Positions 34,401 through 47,100 of a stretch of 64,000 bases of DNA are shown piece after piece. A program made the translations under genes and the position numbers. Below the pieces are notes generated by a model. The model had not been told where the DNA came from. It made no database searches and saw nothing but the letters and a program-made list of their open reading frames with translations. How positions within the stretch are numbered: position 1 is the stretch's first letter; the number at the start of each line of letters is the position of its first letter. The stretch is taken from the NCBI RefSeq assembly GCF_020740795.1, contig NC_067305.1, positions 1,922,001 to 1,986,000 of the forward strand, read 5' to 3'. The DNA is from Apus apus (Eukaryota > Chordata > Aves > Apodiformes > Apodidae).

Positions 34401-36639
34401 GTAAGACTCCAGGCCAGGGCTGCCCTGTGGGATGAGCAGCCTGGTGGGGTTGACATAATGATCCTAAAAGTAGATTTGTGACCATTGGATATTCCCCCCA
34501 GTGGGCTGATGACCTCAGGTGTGGGTAGCAGGAGCACAGGTACAGTGGGTAGGTTTCACAGGGTAGGAAGGGACATCTCTGCTCTGGGACACCAGTACAG
34601 CCCTGTGCCATCTGCTGACCTGCAGAGAGATGTCCTGGTGCAGAGATGTCCCAGTGAAAAGCTGGTGGTGGAGAGTTGTCCTAGAGCCTTCAAAGGATGG
34701 TGTTGCTGTTTGGTGGGGGAGTTTTGTCAGTTACTGGTTCTTTTCCCTGAAGGATGCCTTGGAGGAGGCAGGGAGAAGGTCACTGAGCTCTGAGCACTGT
34801 TCAAAAGCTGAGAAAGAGCCAAGCATCTCCCCAGGGACCTCAAATGGCCGAGGCAGATGCAAGGGAGTTGTTATCCCAGTGTATCGGCCGGGATGTGAAG
34901 GGCCAGGAAGTCAGTACATGCACAGATCACTAGGGAGGTGGTGGCAGAGCTGAGTGTTCCCAAATCCCAACCCTGAACTTGAGCTCTGAGGCTCCCTCAG
35001 CTCTCCAAACACCCGGCACGTTCTGCCTGGGTTCCCCGGTGGCTCTGCACCAGCAGTTAAGTAACTAACTGTTTAACAAGAGCTTCCTGTTGTGCTGACA
35101 CCAACGTGAGCTCACAAAGGAGGAAACTGAGTAAACAGAGCTGGGCTGGCTCTGGCCTCACTGGGAAAGCTGGGAAAAGCGTTGGAGGTTGTGAGAGGCC
35201 TGGAGACCATCTGGGCTTCACCCAGCCCTGCTGGGGCTGGGGGTGGTGGGTTCGTGGCTGGGATCAGCAGGAACTGCGTGGGTGTCCTGCCTTGCTGGGA
35301 AAGTGGCTGTTTCAGGACTTCCTGTTTTTTTGAGGGATTCCCCAGGATGAATAAATGCCCCTTCACCCCCATCCCACTGTGGGGCTGTCCCTTGTGGGAT
35401 GCAGCTGGTCCTCTGTCCTGGTGGGGTTGGCACAACTCTCCTGTGCTGTGGCAGGTGAGATGCTCACATCCTGAACTCCCTCCTCTGCTGGGTGCCTCAA
35501 GATCCTTGATCAAAGCCCTCAGTCTCCTCTTTTCTTGAGGGATTGGGAGGAGATTGGGCCAGAAGGAGTTTTGTGCTCCTGCAGCAGGTTTGCTTTGGTC
35601 TCCCATAACTGGAGCTGGAGCTGGTGGAGATGCAAGGTGAAGTGAGCTCCAAGCATAGCACAGCCCGTGGAGGAAACCTCCCTGGGGGGAGGTCAGGGTG
35701 GGAAGGGAGACATCTCCCTTCTGGGACACCGGCACAACCCTGTGTCATCTGCCTATCCGTGGGAAGGATGTCCTGGAGCAGAGGTGATAGCAGAGAGTTG
35801 TCCTAGACCTGGCTCAGGGTGGTTTTTCTCCAAACAGCAAGGCTTCCTTCTTCCTCCTGGGGAAGCAGCAGCCCAGCCCACAGACCTGTGTCTGAACCTC
35901 TTTGGCATCTCCCTGGGAAGGAGCTGAAGGCAAGCTGCTGTGTCCAGCTCAGAGGACAAGTGTGTCTGGGAGTGGAGGAAGCTCAAGAGATCCTTCTGGA
36001 GCTCGTTGCATCACCTGAGCCCAGCAGCACAAAGCAGAGAAAGGAGCTAATGCTTCCTGCAATTTGCCTCTTGTCCAAACTGAAGTCCCAGTTTTGGAAA
36101 GACTCTTCATTTAAAAAAAAAAAATCAACCCCAAAAAGACCAAACAAAAAAACCCCACAAAAAACCCCAACCAACCAAAACTCCCTCCTACCAGTTGTCT
36201 TGTTTCTGCAAAAATCCACCCAGTGTGCATTTTTCTCATGAAGGTTAGGCCTTGAGTCACAGGGAGCTCAGCAGCACACTCTGGAGCATGATGCCACCAG
36301 GAGGAGCTTATTATGATGTCTGTCATGGCCATCTCAGACTGGGCCTTCTCTTGTGGTGCTGGTGTGGGTGTGCAGAGAGAAATGGGAAGGGAAGTGGTGT
36401 GGGAAGCACATTCCTAAGAGTTCTGTGTGCTGGGACTGAACCACCCCCCAGCTTTACAGCTCTTTGTCAGTTTGAAGAGGGGGTTTGAACCCCTGAAGTT
36501 CAACTGGTGCTGAAGGTGTGTGAAGGCTCCCACCCCAGTGTGCAGGTGGCCCAGTCCCAGTTGGCTTGTAATTGTTCTTAAACATCAGTTAAATAACAGC
36601 AGGTCAGGCTGGTTCTTTACACATAGATATATGCTTGTA

Positions 36640-36868
36640 GAGTCATAGAATTGTTTGGGTTGGAAAAGACCTTGAAGTTCATCAGGTCCAACCATTCCCC
36701 CAGCCCTGCCAAGGCCACCACTGCCCTGTGTCCCTCAGCACCACATCTACATGGCCACCACTGCCCTGAGCAAACTGTGTCAGGGCCTGACAGCCCTTTT
36801 GGGGAAGGAATTGTTCCTTCTACCCAGTCTAAACCTCCCCTGGTGCAACTTGAGGCCATTTCCACTTG
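36640..36868 (-). mobile_element. CR1 LINE 3' fragment, antisense
   Basis: On the plus strand, AGAGTCATAGAATTGTTTGG, GTTGGAAAAGACCTTGAAGT, CAGCCCTGCCAAGGCCACCA and CAACTTGAGGCCATTTCCAC. A block is missing in the middle, near 36770, compared with 22415-22808, so the copy has an internal deletion. Confidence 0.9.
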
Positions 36869-39800
36869 ATGTTTCTCCAGTGCAGGCTTTTCCACAAGAG
36901 ATGTTGGCATTGGGGCTTGGAGAAATATGGTTTGAATGTGAAGCTTCCAGAATTTGAGAAGTAATCGTATTATTTTTACATCCTGGAAAACCCACTGGAT
37001 TTCCCTTTGGTGGTGGCTGTGTGGACAGACTTCTCCTCAAAGCTTTCAGCTGTTGAAAGCAGAAGTGAGGAGCCTCAGCCCAGAGTGGGGACCTCAGCCA
37101 GCTCTGTGGACCCAGCAGGATGGGTTCCTGCTGCGTTGGGACACTCCAGAAGGTTTTTCCTTTCTTCTTGGTCCAGTGCAAAGTTGGTGGGAGAAGGTGA
37201 CTTTGTGGCCAGTTCCTGTCCTTTGGAGCAGCTGGAACAGCCTTTGTCTACAAGCTGTGGTCTTGTTCTTCCAGCCTGTGTTGGCCTCTGCTCCCCATTG
37301 CCACAAGCACTGATGGGAATAGTGGTTCCATGGAGGATGCAGGCGTGGGCCCAAACCTTCATCCAGACCTTTAGTACCACCACAGTTCACAGTGTTGTGT
37401 TGGATTGAAGGGGGGTTTGTGCCCCCTTTTATCATCTGTTTCTTGTTCTATAGCTGCTCACGCTCCAGATGAGGTGTTCCCCTCAACCTGGAGTGTACCT
37501 AGTCATTGCCATGCTTGAACACCAAGAGTTGTCCTGCTTGTCTTGGGGACTCTGGAGGCCTTGTGTCTGGTGTGAGGGGCATGGAGAGGGCCTCAGTGGT
37601 GCCTGGAGGCAGGTCTCCACATGCTCGTGCAGTGCTCACACATCTGCAGGCTGCTCAGAAGCCAGAGATTCTGGCAGCCTGTTGCCTTTTCACTGGCTGA
37701 GCTCTTGGAAGATGCCTGTGTGGGCATGTCCTGGTTCTCCTGCCCTCCCACAGGAGGAGGGACGTGCCCCACGTCCCTCCAGCACCTCCTGTCCCACCTC
37801 TGGCTTGACCCTACCCATTACAGAGGTCTTCTCTGGAAGTCTGGTGTGGCTTTCCATGACTGGTGAGGCTTTCCATGACCAGTCATTTTGGGAAACCTCC
37901 ATGTTGTGTCACAGCTTTTCCCTGTTTCACCATAAGCAGGGTTGGACTGCAGGACTTTTAACTACAAATCTTTGTAGACATCACCTGGGAGCTTCTGCAT
38001 CTTGCTCTAGAGCTGCTGGATCTTGGTTGAAGACTTTTGATCTCCTTGCAAGCTAAGGCTTCACCTGCCTCTTCAACTTTTAAAATGTGTTGGGCTTTGG
38101 TTTCAGCTGTGTGAGGCCACCAAGTGCTTTTTGGTCTGGAGTTTGGTGTTGGGAGCCAGCTGAGGGGTCGTCCTTTGGGACATCAGGGTATTTGTGATTA
38201 TTTTTAGCTCTTAATTGGCAGGGATCTGGACTTGGAGCTGCGCAGTTTCAAGGGCTTTTTTTGGGCTCTCAAGAAGCTTGCCATTCTCTTTCATCTGGAT
38301 GCAGCTGTTTTTCTCTTTTCCTTGCAAAGCACAGAGTATGTGGGGAAACCAGCTTCAATGAACCATTCCAAAGGCTTTGGTGTGTCCAACCTCCATGGCT
38401 GGTGGCATCATCTCACCCACCTGGGGGTGCCAGCTGGTCAGGACACCTGGACTCTGTTCCAAGCAGCTCCACGGACCTGCTCCCTGACCTTCACCCATCA
38501 CTTCCCTGCTGTGGGCTGCTATTTTTTCCCTCTTCTTCCCCTCTTTTGTCTTGCCCCGTGTAGTTGTGACCTCTTTTGGGCAGGAACACCGTGTGTGTGT
38601 GTGAAGGGCCTGGAACAACGTGCCCCAGATGCAGTTGTACAAGGGCTTTCTCAGCAGCCACAGGGGTTTCACTACACAGGAAAGAAATGTTTCAAAACAC
38701 AACTTTTCAGCATTTTCTACTTGCAGATGTGGCCAGGAACTTCCCAAGCCTTGATATTTCAGTCCGAGTCCCAGAGAGGCTAGAACTAGAATCACAGGTT
38801 TTTGTTGTGTTGTGTTTTTTTTTAAGAAGAAAACCCAAACAATAAACAAACCCCCAACCCCCAATCCCTTTTTCTCACCTCACAACTGCAGGGAAAAGCT
38901 TGTAAATATGGCTGGAGCAGACCTGGCCTGCTCAGAAGCAGATGGCAAATAAAAAGAACCCACTATTTCAACAAAACCAACAGGAACCCCTTCTTTTCTT
39001 TCACATGATCACTTGAGGGTGTTTTTATCCCCTCTGTGGTACCTCCAGTGCTTTTTGGGGAGCTGCCCCAGTCACTTGCACTTGTCTGCAGTGTATTTCA
39101 CTCTCAGGTCCCCTGGCTTGTTTGCCTTGCAAACACTGCAGGGCAGTGCTTATTTGTTTGAAGACCACAGCTTGCTTTGGAATTTCTTCTACCCAACTTC
39201 AGGCCAATGTTATTTTTTTCTCTTCCCCCTCCCTCCCCTTCCCCCCAAAGAAAGAAAGTTTTCTTAGTCTCATCTTGCATCAGATTTGATACCAGGCCAG
39301 CAGCTCCTGCCTGGAAGGTGCTTTTCTGAGGCTGCTTTCCTCTATGCGACCTCCTGGGTGAGGATTCCTGTTTAAAAGGCAACAATATTTTGTCAGGGGC
39401 TTCTTCTCCAGGTGCTGGGGTGGCAGGATGAGGCAGGTCTGGGCTCCCTTGTGCCCTTCCAGAGCCTGCTGTGTTTTAACAAGTACGGGTTTTGCTGGGC
39501 TGTTTGCTCCAGAGCAGTGGGAGTCCTGGGATTTTTACCAAAAGTTTCTGTTTCTAATTAGGTTGTTCTCAATTTGAAAGGCCAAGGATCTCTTTATGGC
39601 ACAGAGTGGAAAACCTGACCAGTCACTGCACAGAGAGGTGGGTCCTGCTTTTGTACCAAGGTCCAGAGAGTTGTTGCCTCTCCTCTACATGCCAAAATAG
39701 ATCCCTCCCAGCCCGTGGCTCATCCAGGGGAGAGGCTGGTGGGCAGAGTTTGGAGCAGCATCACTTGCTGTGGCCTGACACGCATACGGTTCAGCAACTT

Positions 39801-40026
39801 CCAGCTGCTCCAAGTGCCCAGCTTTGGGGAAGGAGGAATTGCAGCATGGCAACTAGCTGGCACGCAGCCCCAGCGCAGGGTCCGGGCTGTGGCCTCACTG
39901 CTTGTTGCCCTGAAATTGGGATTTGGAGCTTGGGTTATGCCAGGAGGGCTGATCCTGAGGCTTAATGCACAGGCAAGGCTGGAGTTGTGCTGCGCTGGGA
40001 AACACCAGTCTCCTGGTGCTCTCCAC

Positions 40027-40373
40027 AGCTGCCTGAAAGGAGGTTGTAGGGAGGTGGGAGTTGGGCACTTCTCTCAAGTTGAATGACAGGACCAGAGGAA
40101 ATGGCCTGAAGCTGCACCAGGGGTGGTTTAGACTGGATATTAGAAAGAATTTCTTTACCAAAAGAGGGGTTGGGCAGTGGGACAGGCTGCCCAGGGAGGT
40201 GGTGGAGTCACCATCCCTGGAAGTGTTGAAAAGAAATAGAGATGTGGTGCTGAGGGACATGATTGAAGCACTGAATGGGTAGGTGAGGTTATGGTTGGTG
40301 GATTTAGGTTATGGTTGGACTTGATGATCTTCAAGGTCTTTTCCAACCGGGATGATGATGGGATTCTGTGAAA
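40027..40373 (+). mobile_element. CR1 LINE 3' fragment
   Basis: AGGACCAGAGGAAATGGCCT, GGTGGTTTAGACTGGATATT and GGGACAGGCTGCCCAGGGAG, then TTGGACTTGATGATCTTCAA and GGTCTTTTCCAACC. It shares lineage with 5880-6397 and 50396-50688. Confidence 0.92.
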
Positions 40374-40589
40374 AGGAATTTATTTTTCCCTTCTGTTAGG
40401 GCTCCAGTGTCTGAAATTCCCTCACAGACGCTGACCCATAACTCTTTAAAAGAAAATAATCCCAAGTGTGGGGCTGGAGCTCCCTCAGCTCTGGCTTTTG
40501 GCCACCTGACTGTGCAGTCTGGGCCTGGAAACCACCAGGAATGAACATAAAAGGTCTGATTCAAAACATAGATGGGATACGAGGCAGCA

Positions 40590-40930
40590 TGACCCACAGA
40601 TCGTGGGGCTGCTTTCCCTTCCTGGTGCGGGGGGGCAGGAGCCCAGGGCCAGGGAAGGTGGTTCCTGAAATGCTGTGGGGGAAATGGCTCCTGGAGAGGC
40701 TGGAGACGGGCGGGAGGGCATCGCCGTGTGCCGACCTGGGGCGGAAATTATCAGGGGAGCAAAGAATGAGCAGGATATCACGTGCTGCCCGAGTGTGCTC
40801 GGGGCTGGGGGAGAACAAAGCGCAGGGAAGCCCTGCTCCGCTGCCGCTCCCACCCCGCATCCGTTGGCTGCTGGGGACAGGGAGCACTGGGGCAGGAGCT
40901 GGGCTGCGGCTGCCCCTCTGGCCTCTGGGG
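40590..40930. promoter_or_regulatory. CpG-enriched patch inside the CSNK1G2 first intron
   Basis: This ~340 bp patch has many more CpG dinucleotides than the surrounding intron (clusters near 40700-40760, 40784-40805 and 40836-40862) and contains no CR1. Such a local rise can mark an enhancer or alternative promoter, or can be ancient GC drift. There is no core promoter motif to decide between these. Confidence 0.3.
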
Positions 40931-42097
40931 AAGCTGGAAGGCTCTGCGTGCCTCAGTTTCCCTCAGCTGAGATGTGCTGGGTGCAGCAGGATGGTCTCCC
41001 AAGTGTTGGTCTGCCAGGGGTGGACTTGGAGGGCTGGGCTCCTGTGCTTGGTGGATGTTTGAGAGGGGCTGGCCAAGAAGATGGAGCCTGTGGGGGAAGG
41101 AGGGGACTCCCACCCTGTGTGAAAGCTTTGTTCCCCCAAGCGTGGATAGCCAGGTCCCACAGGTGGGTGTTGTGCACCCATGACAGCCCCAAGGGACTGG
41201 GTCAGCACCCTGCACCTTCTCCAGCTCCAGTTCCTCCTGGAGAGCAGCAGCGTTTTGCCAGGATGCTCTGGACACAGGGTGGTGGGCCTGGGTGGGATTC
41301 AGTGTCGGGCAGGGACTGGGAGCTGGGCATCCCCAAGGAGCAGCTCCCCTGCCCGTGGACCGGTCCTTCCTCTGTGCTGAGCTTGAGCATCTTTTCCCCT
41401 CTTAGACCCTCCCCCATCTCCCCTGTGCACCTTCGAGCACAAGAAGCCCTTTTTGTTGTTATTAACAGCTATTGAGAGCCATTAAAAAGTTTTACAGGGC
41501 TTGGCCAAGCATCAGGGCTCACTGTGTGCTCATTTCCTGAGCCCAGGCACTTGCAGGGGGGTGGGTTTGCCTGTGTAACCCACAGGTAATGAGGCTGTGG
41601 CAGTGAGGGGCTCCTGGTGGGTGTCAGGGCAGCCTGGAGAGGGGCAGAGGAAGGTGGTGAGAGAGGAGGCAGGGCCAGGGGGGGCAGGGAGGGGTGGGGG
41701 CTGCCTCACTGCTCAGCTCACTCAAAACGCAGGAAGGGCTGAACTGAGAGCAAAAGCAGAGTTGATGAATGCTGGGGGAGATGGTGTGTGTGTGTTTGTG
41801 TGCCTCAGGAGGCCTCCCAGTGTGCTCCCAGCTCCTGCTGGACCCTCTGTGTGTTCCAGCGCCTGTTCAGCTTCCTGACATGCTCCAGCCAGTTCCCACA
41901 CAGGCACCCCTGCAAAGAGGATCCCTGCCTGACCTCCCCTCAGGCAGCTCCAGTGGGAGTCTGGGATGGAGGCAGGGCACAGCTTCCTCTTGGAACCTGG
42001 TTTTTGGAGCTGCTGGATGGTACCCACCCAGCCTGGATGTTGGACTGGACCCATGTGAAGAGAGTCCCATGGGGGCAGGCTTGTGTGGAGCCAATGT

Positions 42098-42158
42098 CAC
42101 AGAATCCTAGAATGAGTTGGGAGGGACCTTTAAATGTCATCTAGTCCAGCCCTCCCAA
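42098..42158 (-). mobile_element. Short CR1 LINE 3' end, antisense
   Basis: On the plus strand, TCACAGAATCCTAGAATGAG, GGAGGGACCTTTAAATGTCA and TCTAGTCCAGCCCTCCCA. Only the terminal 60 bp remain. Confidence 0.85.
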
Positions 42159-43176
42159 TGAGCAGAGGGAAGGAGCTCCCTGGTTTGAGGGGCTGAGCTG
42201 AGCCCTGCCTCTTTGTGGGGGGCCAAGGGGAACCCCAGGATACCCCACTGCCAGCACGGGCTTCCTGCTGTGCTGGGAGCTGCATGTGAGGTGCTGCACA
42301 ACCCCTGAACAAACAAGCATCCGTGGCCGTCGGTGAGTGTGCCCAGGCTGTGGCTGGCAGCCCTGTTGGCCACTGTGCCTCACTCTGAGCTTTGCAGTGA
42401 AAATCCAGGGTTGTTTTTGAGAATGGAGGAAGCAGCAGCAGTCGGGAGCTCGCCGAGGAGGCGGGTGAGGTGTGAGGGAGCCCTGGGTTCCTGTTTGCTG
42501 GTGTCTGTTCTGCCCCAGCCCGGCAGGCGTGGGCGGGCTGTGGTGGGAGCTCTGAGAGTGGCTGTTCCTGCACAGCTCCTTAAAAACTGTCCTTTCCCAT
42601 GCGTCCTGGCACAGGATCCCTGGCACAAAGCTTCCAGCCCAGCCCCAGCAGAGGGGAAGCTCTGTGACTCAGCTGGTCACAGCCCCTGGACCCGCAGGGA
42701 CCCTCCTGGCAAGCAGCTGCCTGAGGACAATGTCCTCTTTTCACTTCCTAGGAAATGGCAGGCCTGGCCTGGTTTGCTCTGACGTTTACATGTGTTCTCT
42801 GCTCCTGAGGACTCTGGAGTGGGGCAGTGGCAGCCTGGCCCTGAGCCCTGTGGCTGGTGCCCCTGAAGGTCTCCCTTCTGCCAGTAGCCCTGTGGGGACG
42901 TTCTCCTCAAGTGACTTGTCACTGGCTCCAACCTGGAGACACTCATCAAGCATTTCACGTGTTGCTGTGGCCTGACATTTATTTATTTATGGCAGCACTG
43001 CAGATGGGGGGCACCCTGCCATGGTCCTGACCCCCAGCATCCCCCCCCTTGGTTGGCAGCACCCTTCATCATAGTGGGAGTTACCTGTAATGCAGGGAAG
43101 GTGTTGGAGGGGCTCTGCAGAGCTGAGGGCAGGAACCCGTAGCCCTCAACCCCCTGTTGTCCTCTACATCCCCATC

Positions 43177-43620
43177 TAGAATCTTAGAATCATAGAATGT
43201 GTTGGGTTGGAAGGGACCTCAAAAGGTCATCTAGTCCAACCCCTACAATCAGCAGGGACATCTCACACTAGACCAGGTTGCTCAGAGCCCCATCAAGCCT
43301 GACCTTGAATGTCTCCAGGGATGGGGCCTCCACCACCTTCCTGGGCAACCCATTCCAGTGATCCACCACCCTCATATTCAAGAACTTTTTCCTAATGTCC
43401 ACCCTAACCCTACCCTTTTCTGGCTTGACACCATCCCCCCCTTGTCCTGTTGTTACACACCCTGTGGACAGCTCTTCCCCAGCCTTCTCACAGGCCCCTT
43501 CAGGCACTGGGAGGTGCTCTAAGGTCCCCCCGGAGTTTTCTTCAGACTGAACAACCCCAACTCCCTCAGCCTGTCTTCATAAGAGGGGTGTTCCAGCCCT
43601 GGGATCGTTTTTGTGGCCCT
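43177..43620 (-). mobile_element. CR1 LINE 3' fragment next to the kinase leader exon, antisense
   Basis: On the plus strand, TAGAATCATAGAATGTGTTG, GGTTGGAAGGGACCTCAAAA, CTGGGCAACCCATTCCAGTG and CAAGAACTTTTTCCTAATGT, ending near GGGATCGTTTTTGTGGCCCT. It ends about 50 bp before a good splice acceptor (43661-43669) and 300 bp before the kinase coding exon. Confidence 0.93.
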
Positions 43621-43922
43621 GATGCTGATCATGATCCTCATGCTGATTTTCTCCCTCTCCTTTCCACAGCTGGGAGACCGAGGAGCCGTGCTGGGAGGAC
43701 CCTCTCCACAGGATGTTCTCTCCACCAAAGAGCTCCCTGTAACAGGCGACGATGACAATCCCGGCAGGACCTTGGAAAGCACTAACATTTCAGTAGCCCA
43801 GCACCTGTGGGTGGCCACTTCTCCCTCCTTCTCTGCACCCTGCCCTCCCACCACTCACCGTGATGGTGTATTAACCAAGAAGAACCCTGCTTCTTTTCTC
43901 CTCACCCCTCAACTTTCGGCAG

Positions 43923-43979
43923 CTCTGGGATTTGTATGGCAGCAGCGTAACCGTGGAGAGGCCGGGGTATCACAAACTT
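43923..43979 (+). other. CSNK1G2: CSNK1G2 5' UTR part of the first coding exon
   Basis: The 57 bases between the acceptor TTTCGGCAG (ending 43922) and the kinase ATG are the leader in this exon. They are open in the kinase frame ([19 protein letters not shown]). An out-of-frame ATG at 43936 opens a four-codon ORF (MAAA, stop at 43948-43950). An upstream acceptor at 43669 could lengthen this leader. Confidence 0.65.
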
Positions 43980-44166
43980 ATGGATTTTGATAAGAGAGGA
44001 GGGAAAGGGGAGCTGGAGGAAGGTAAAAGGATGTCCAAGACAGGTGGAGGAAGGAGCAGTCATGGAAGCCGGAGTGCTGGAACCAACTCGGGAGTCTTAA
44101 TGGTGGGTCCCAACTTCCGGGTCGGCAAGAAGATTGGATGCGGCAATTTTGGGGAGCTCCGTCTAG
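43980..44166 (+). CDS. CSNK1G2: CSNK1G2 coding exon 1 (N-terminus and glycine loop)
   Basis: It encodes [15 protein letters not shown], a Ser/Gly-rich stretch, and [19 protein letters not shown] (42-60), ending with the first base of Gly63. The donor is GTGAGA. Met18 (44031-44033) has a purine at -3 and could serve as a second start. Confidence 0.96.
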
Positions 44167-47100
44167 GTGAGAAGGGTTAACTTCTGTCCTCGCTGTCACT
44201 GCTCGTGCTGGGACTGCCCTGGCACCTGCCTCCTGCAGCAGGGGGAGCTGACACACTCCTGGGACCACCAGCTGAGGGTGTTTACTGGCCTTACGGTGTT
44301 GAAGCATCTCGTGTTGCACGTGGCCTTTCCTTCCTTCGCAGGGTTTCCCTCTCCTCAGCCCCTACATGCTGTGCTTGACCTTCCAAAGGCCACCACAGCC
44401 TGCAGGACAGTTCAGTCCTGTCAGCAGTGGTGGTGGCCCCCACACAAGTCTGGCTGTGCCCCCCAGCCCTGGAACATTTGGGAATGTCTCTTGAGCTCTG
44501 TGCTCCCCAGATCTCTTCCCACTTGTGCCCTCCCAGCGTGCCACGAGCCTCACCAGAGCATTTGCAAAGCAAGGGGGGCCCTGGGGGTGTTGGCTCTGGT
44601 GGGGCCAACATTTGGAGAAGAGAGTATTTTATCCTGGGTAAACTTTCTGGATGTTGATACTGATTGTTTCAGAGACTTTCCTAAAATTTTATGCAGAGAA
44701 GAGAGAAAGGGCTGAATGAAACCCAAGCACCTTCTGTGGTCACTTTCCACTCTGAACCAAGTTTCTCGGGGAAGAGTTCAAGCAAACTCTTGTTTAGAGG
44801 TTGGGTCAGTTGTTCCTCTCCCAAGGTCCTGGCTTGCCCCAGGAGGCTTTCATCAAGCTGTTAACTCTCTGGCTGGTGTTGGGCAGCTGGGAGAGGCCTG
44901 GCAGTGCCAGGCCCTGCTGTGCCAGCACTGCAGTCTGGGTGTCTCCAGGAATGTGTGTTGGACGTGTTGATGGAGCCTGTGCCAGGCAGAGAGTTGGCCT
45001 TGGCTGTGAGTGCTTTGGGAAAGGGCTTGGTGCCCTAGGAAGAGGGAAGAGAGTGGGTGCCTGGGGAAGGCTGGGATCCTGTGACAGCCGTGGGCCTTGT
45101 TGCTCTGTGATATTTTAAGCAGCCCCTGTTCAAACCAAGCTCTTGAGTTCAAACCTGCAGACAGTGTGGCTGCTGGGCAGGCTGTTTGTGTGCCCCTGTC
45201 CTGCCTTTTTGAGCAGGAGGTGGGAGGCAGTTGGGATGTGCTGCCCGCAGCCCCGGCACCCTTGCACAGGGTGGGGTGAGTGTCCCTGTGTCCCCACCTC
45301 GCTGTGCCACCCCTGTCTGTGGGCAGTTAATATCAGCTCTTCCCAGCAGGACAGACAGGCTGGTGCCAGGCTGAGCCCTCCTGTCCCTGAGCTCCCTGAT
45401 CAGTTGGCTGCTTAATTGCAGAGCCTGGGAGAAGGATCTGTTTAAAATCCAGCCAAGTGGTTCCCACATTCAGCAGCAGAGGGTCTGTCACTCCCAGTGT
45501 CATGGAGCTCTGATCCTTCCTCCCATCCCAGGTTTTGTGGAAGGGGAAATAGGGATTTTTCCACTCTCTCTTCACTGCCCAGGTGGGTCTGGACAGCCTC
45601 TGGGAATGCTGGTGCCTCCCTGCAGGGCTGACTGGGAGGGGTGGATGGAGGGCTCTGAGCTGTGCAGAGCCTACCTGTGTCCTTCTACTTCCTCTTCCCT
45701 GCTAAGAGTGAACATCCCACAGCAGGTACATGTTTCTGGGTAAGCTGTTTTCCAAGATCCTGCTCTGGGTAGAACTCTGAAACAACTGGGGCTGTGCCTG
45801 TTGATTTGTCTGGTGTCTTCAGCTCTTAGGGTCAGCATGACCCTTGAGGGGGAGCCTTAACCTCCCCCCTTACTTTTCAGGGACAGCAGTGAGGTGGACA
45901 TGAGTCTCACAGATCTGAGGAGCATCTGTGAAACTAGCAGTCTGGGTCACTCAGAGCAGAGCTGCTGCAGGGGCCTGGGAGCCCTTGGGCTCAGTTTGCT
46001 GGTGGCTGAAGAGACAAGCAGTGAGCACTTGCTCTGGAGCTGTGCAGCAGTTGATTCTCACTGTGAGAGTTTGTCCTTGCCACCAGTGAGAGAAGCTTCT
46101 AGTCCTTTCACGTGCTTTTCCAGCCCTGTCACACCCTCTCCTGCCCAGCCATAACATGGTAAAGGCCTGAGCAGCACTGGAAGCCACAGCTATGTGGCTT
46201 TTCTCCTAGAATTGCATCCGTCTTCCTTAGGTGTGCCTCTGAGCTGCCTCAGGGCTCAGGAATGCTTTCAGGACTTCACAGAAAATAGAGATTCCTCCAG
46301 CTGCAGATGAATGGCAAGGGACCAGAGGGATTCCTCTGTGAAGTGGTGGCAGGAGCAGGGACTCTATCCAGCTGTTGCTGAACACTCAGTTCTCCCCTGG
46401 GAATGGTGTGTTCAGTCCTCCAGACAGGCTGTTTGTGGAGGCCAAAGTGTAGCTCAGTGTTTTAAGAGCACCCAAATCTGTTTTGGACTTTCTCCTTTCA
46501 GAAAAAAAAAGGCAGGAGATCTTGCAAAAACATGCTAGGAGGTGAGTGCTCCAGCTCCCAGTGGTGGGGGATGGAGGAAGATGAAGTTGTCTTCCTGAAA
46601 CAGGTGACACTGCCCAGGTTCACCACCATGCTGAGAGGCAGGTGCCCTTCTGTCCTTCTGGGTGCCTCAGGGTGGGGACAAGTGTCCTCCCAGGTACAGA
46701 GGTAAAATAAAGAAAAGGGCATAAAGCATTTGTGGGAAGCCAGAAAGGGAATGACTTGGGCAGGAGTTCCTGGCTGCTGGAGCCATGCTTGGATCCCACC
46801 TTCCATGGTCGTGCTGGGCTTGGCATCCTGGGCAATGCACAAACATGGTGCCAGTCCCAGTTCCTGGCACTGCTGACTGGTTCCTCGCTGTGTGGGCAGG
46901 ACTGGAGAGCTGGGGTGGGTGCTGGTGGGGCTGCCCCAGCCCTCTGGTGCTTGAGTGGAGCTGCAGGGGGGTTAGTGAGGGGCAGGTTTAGGTCGTGGGT
47001 CCTGTTACCTCCTGGTCACCCCATCCTGGTGCTTCACCCCGGGCTGGGCAGGTGCCTTGGGCAGCACATCCAAAGAGCCCACAGCCATGGGCACATGCTG

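Larger units (their letters stand above)
14017..43922 (+). other. CSNK1G2: CSNK1G2 first intron, about 29.9 kb
   Basis: The intron is defined by the donor at 14017 and the acceptor TCGGCAG ending at 43922. Apart from the repeats listed separately it holds no recognisable gene on either strand. The stretches 14531-15771, 16271-18242, 18358-22414, 22809-26928, 27033-27819, 27874-30971, 31419-36639, 36869-40026, 40374-42097 and 42159-43176 contain unique-looking DNA with short poly-A, poly-T and GT-rich patches (for example 33177-33196, 33955-34010, 36108-36190). Unlisted alternative leader exons could exist and cannot be excluded by eye. Confidence 0.7.
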
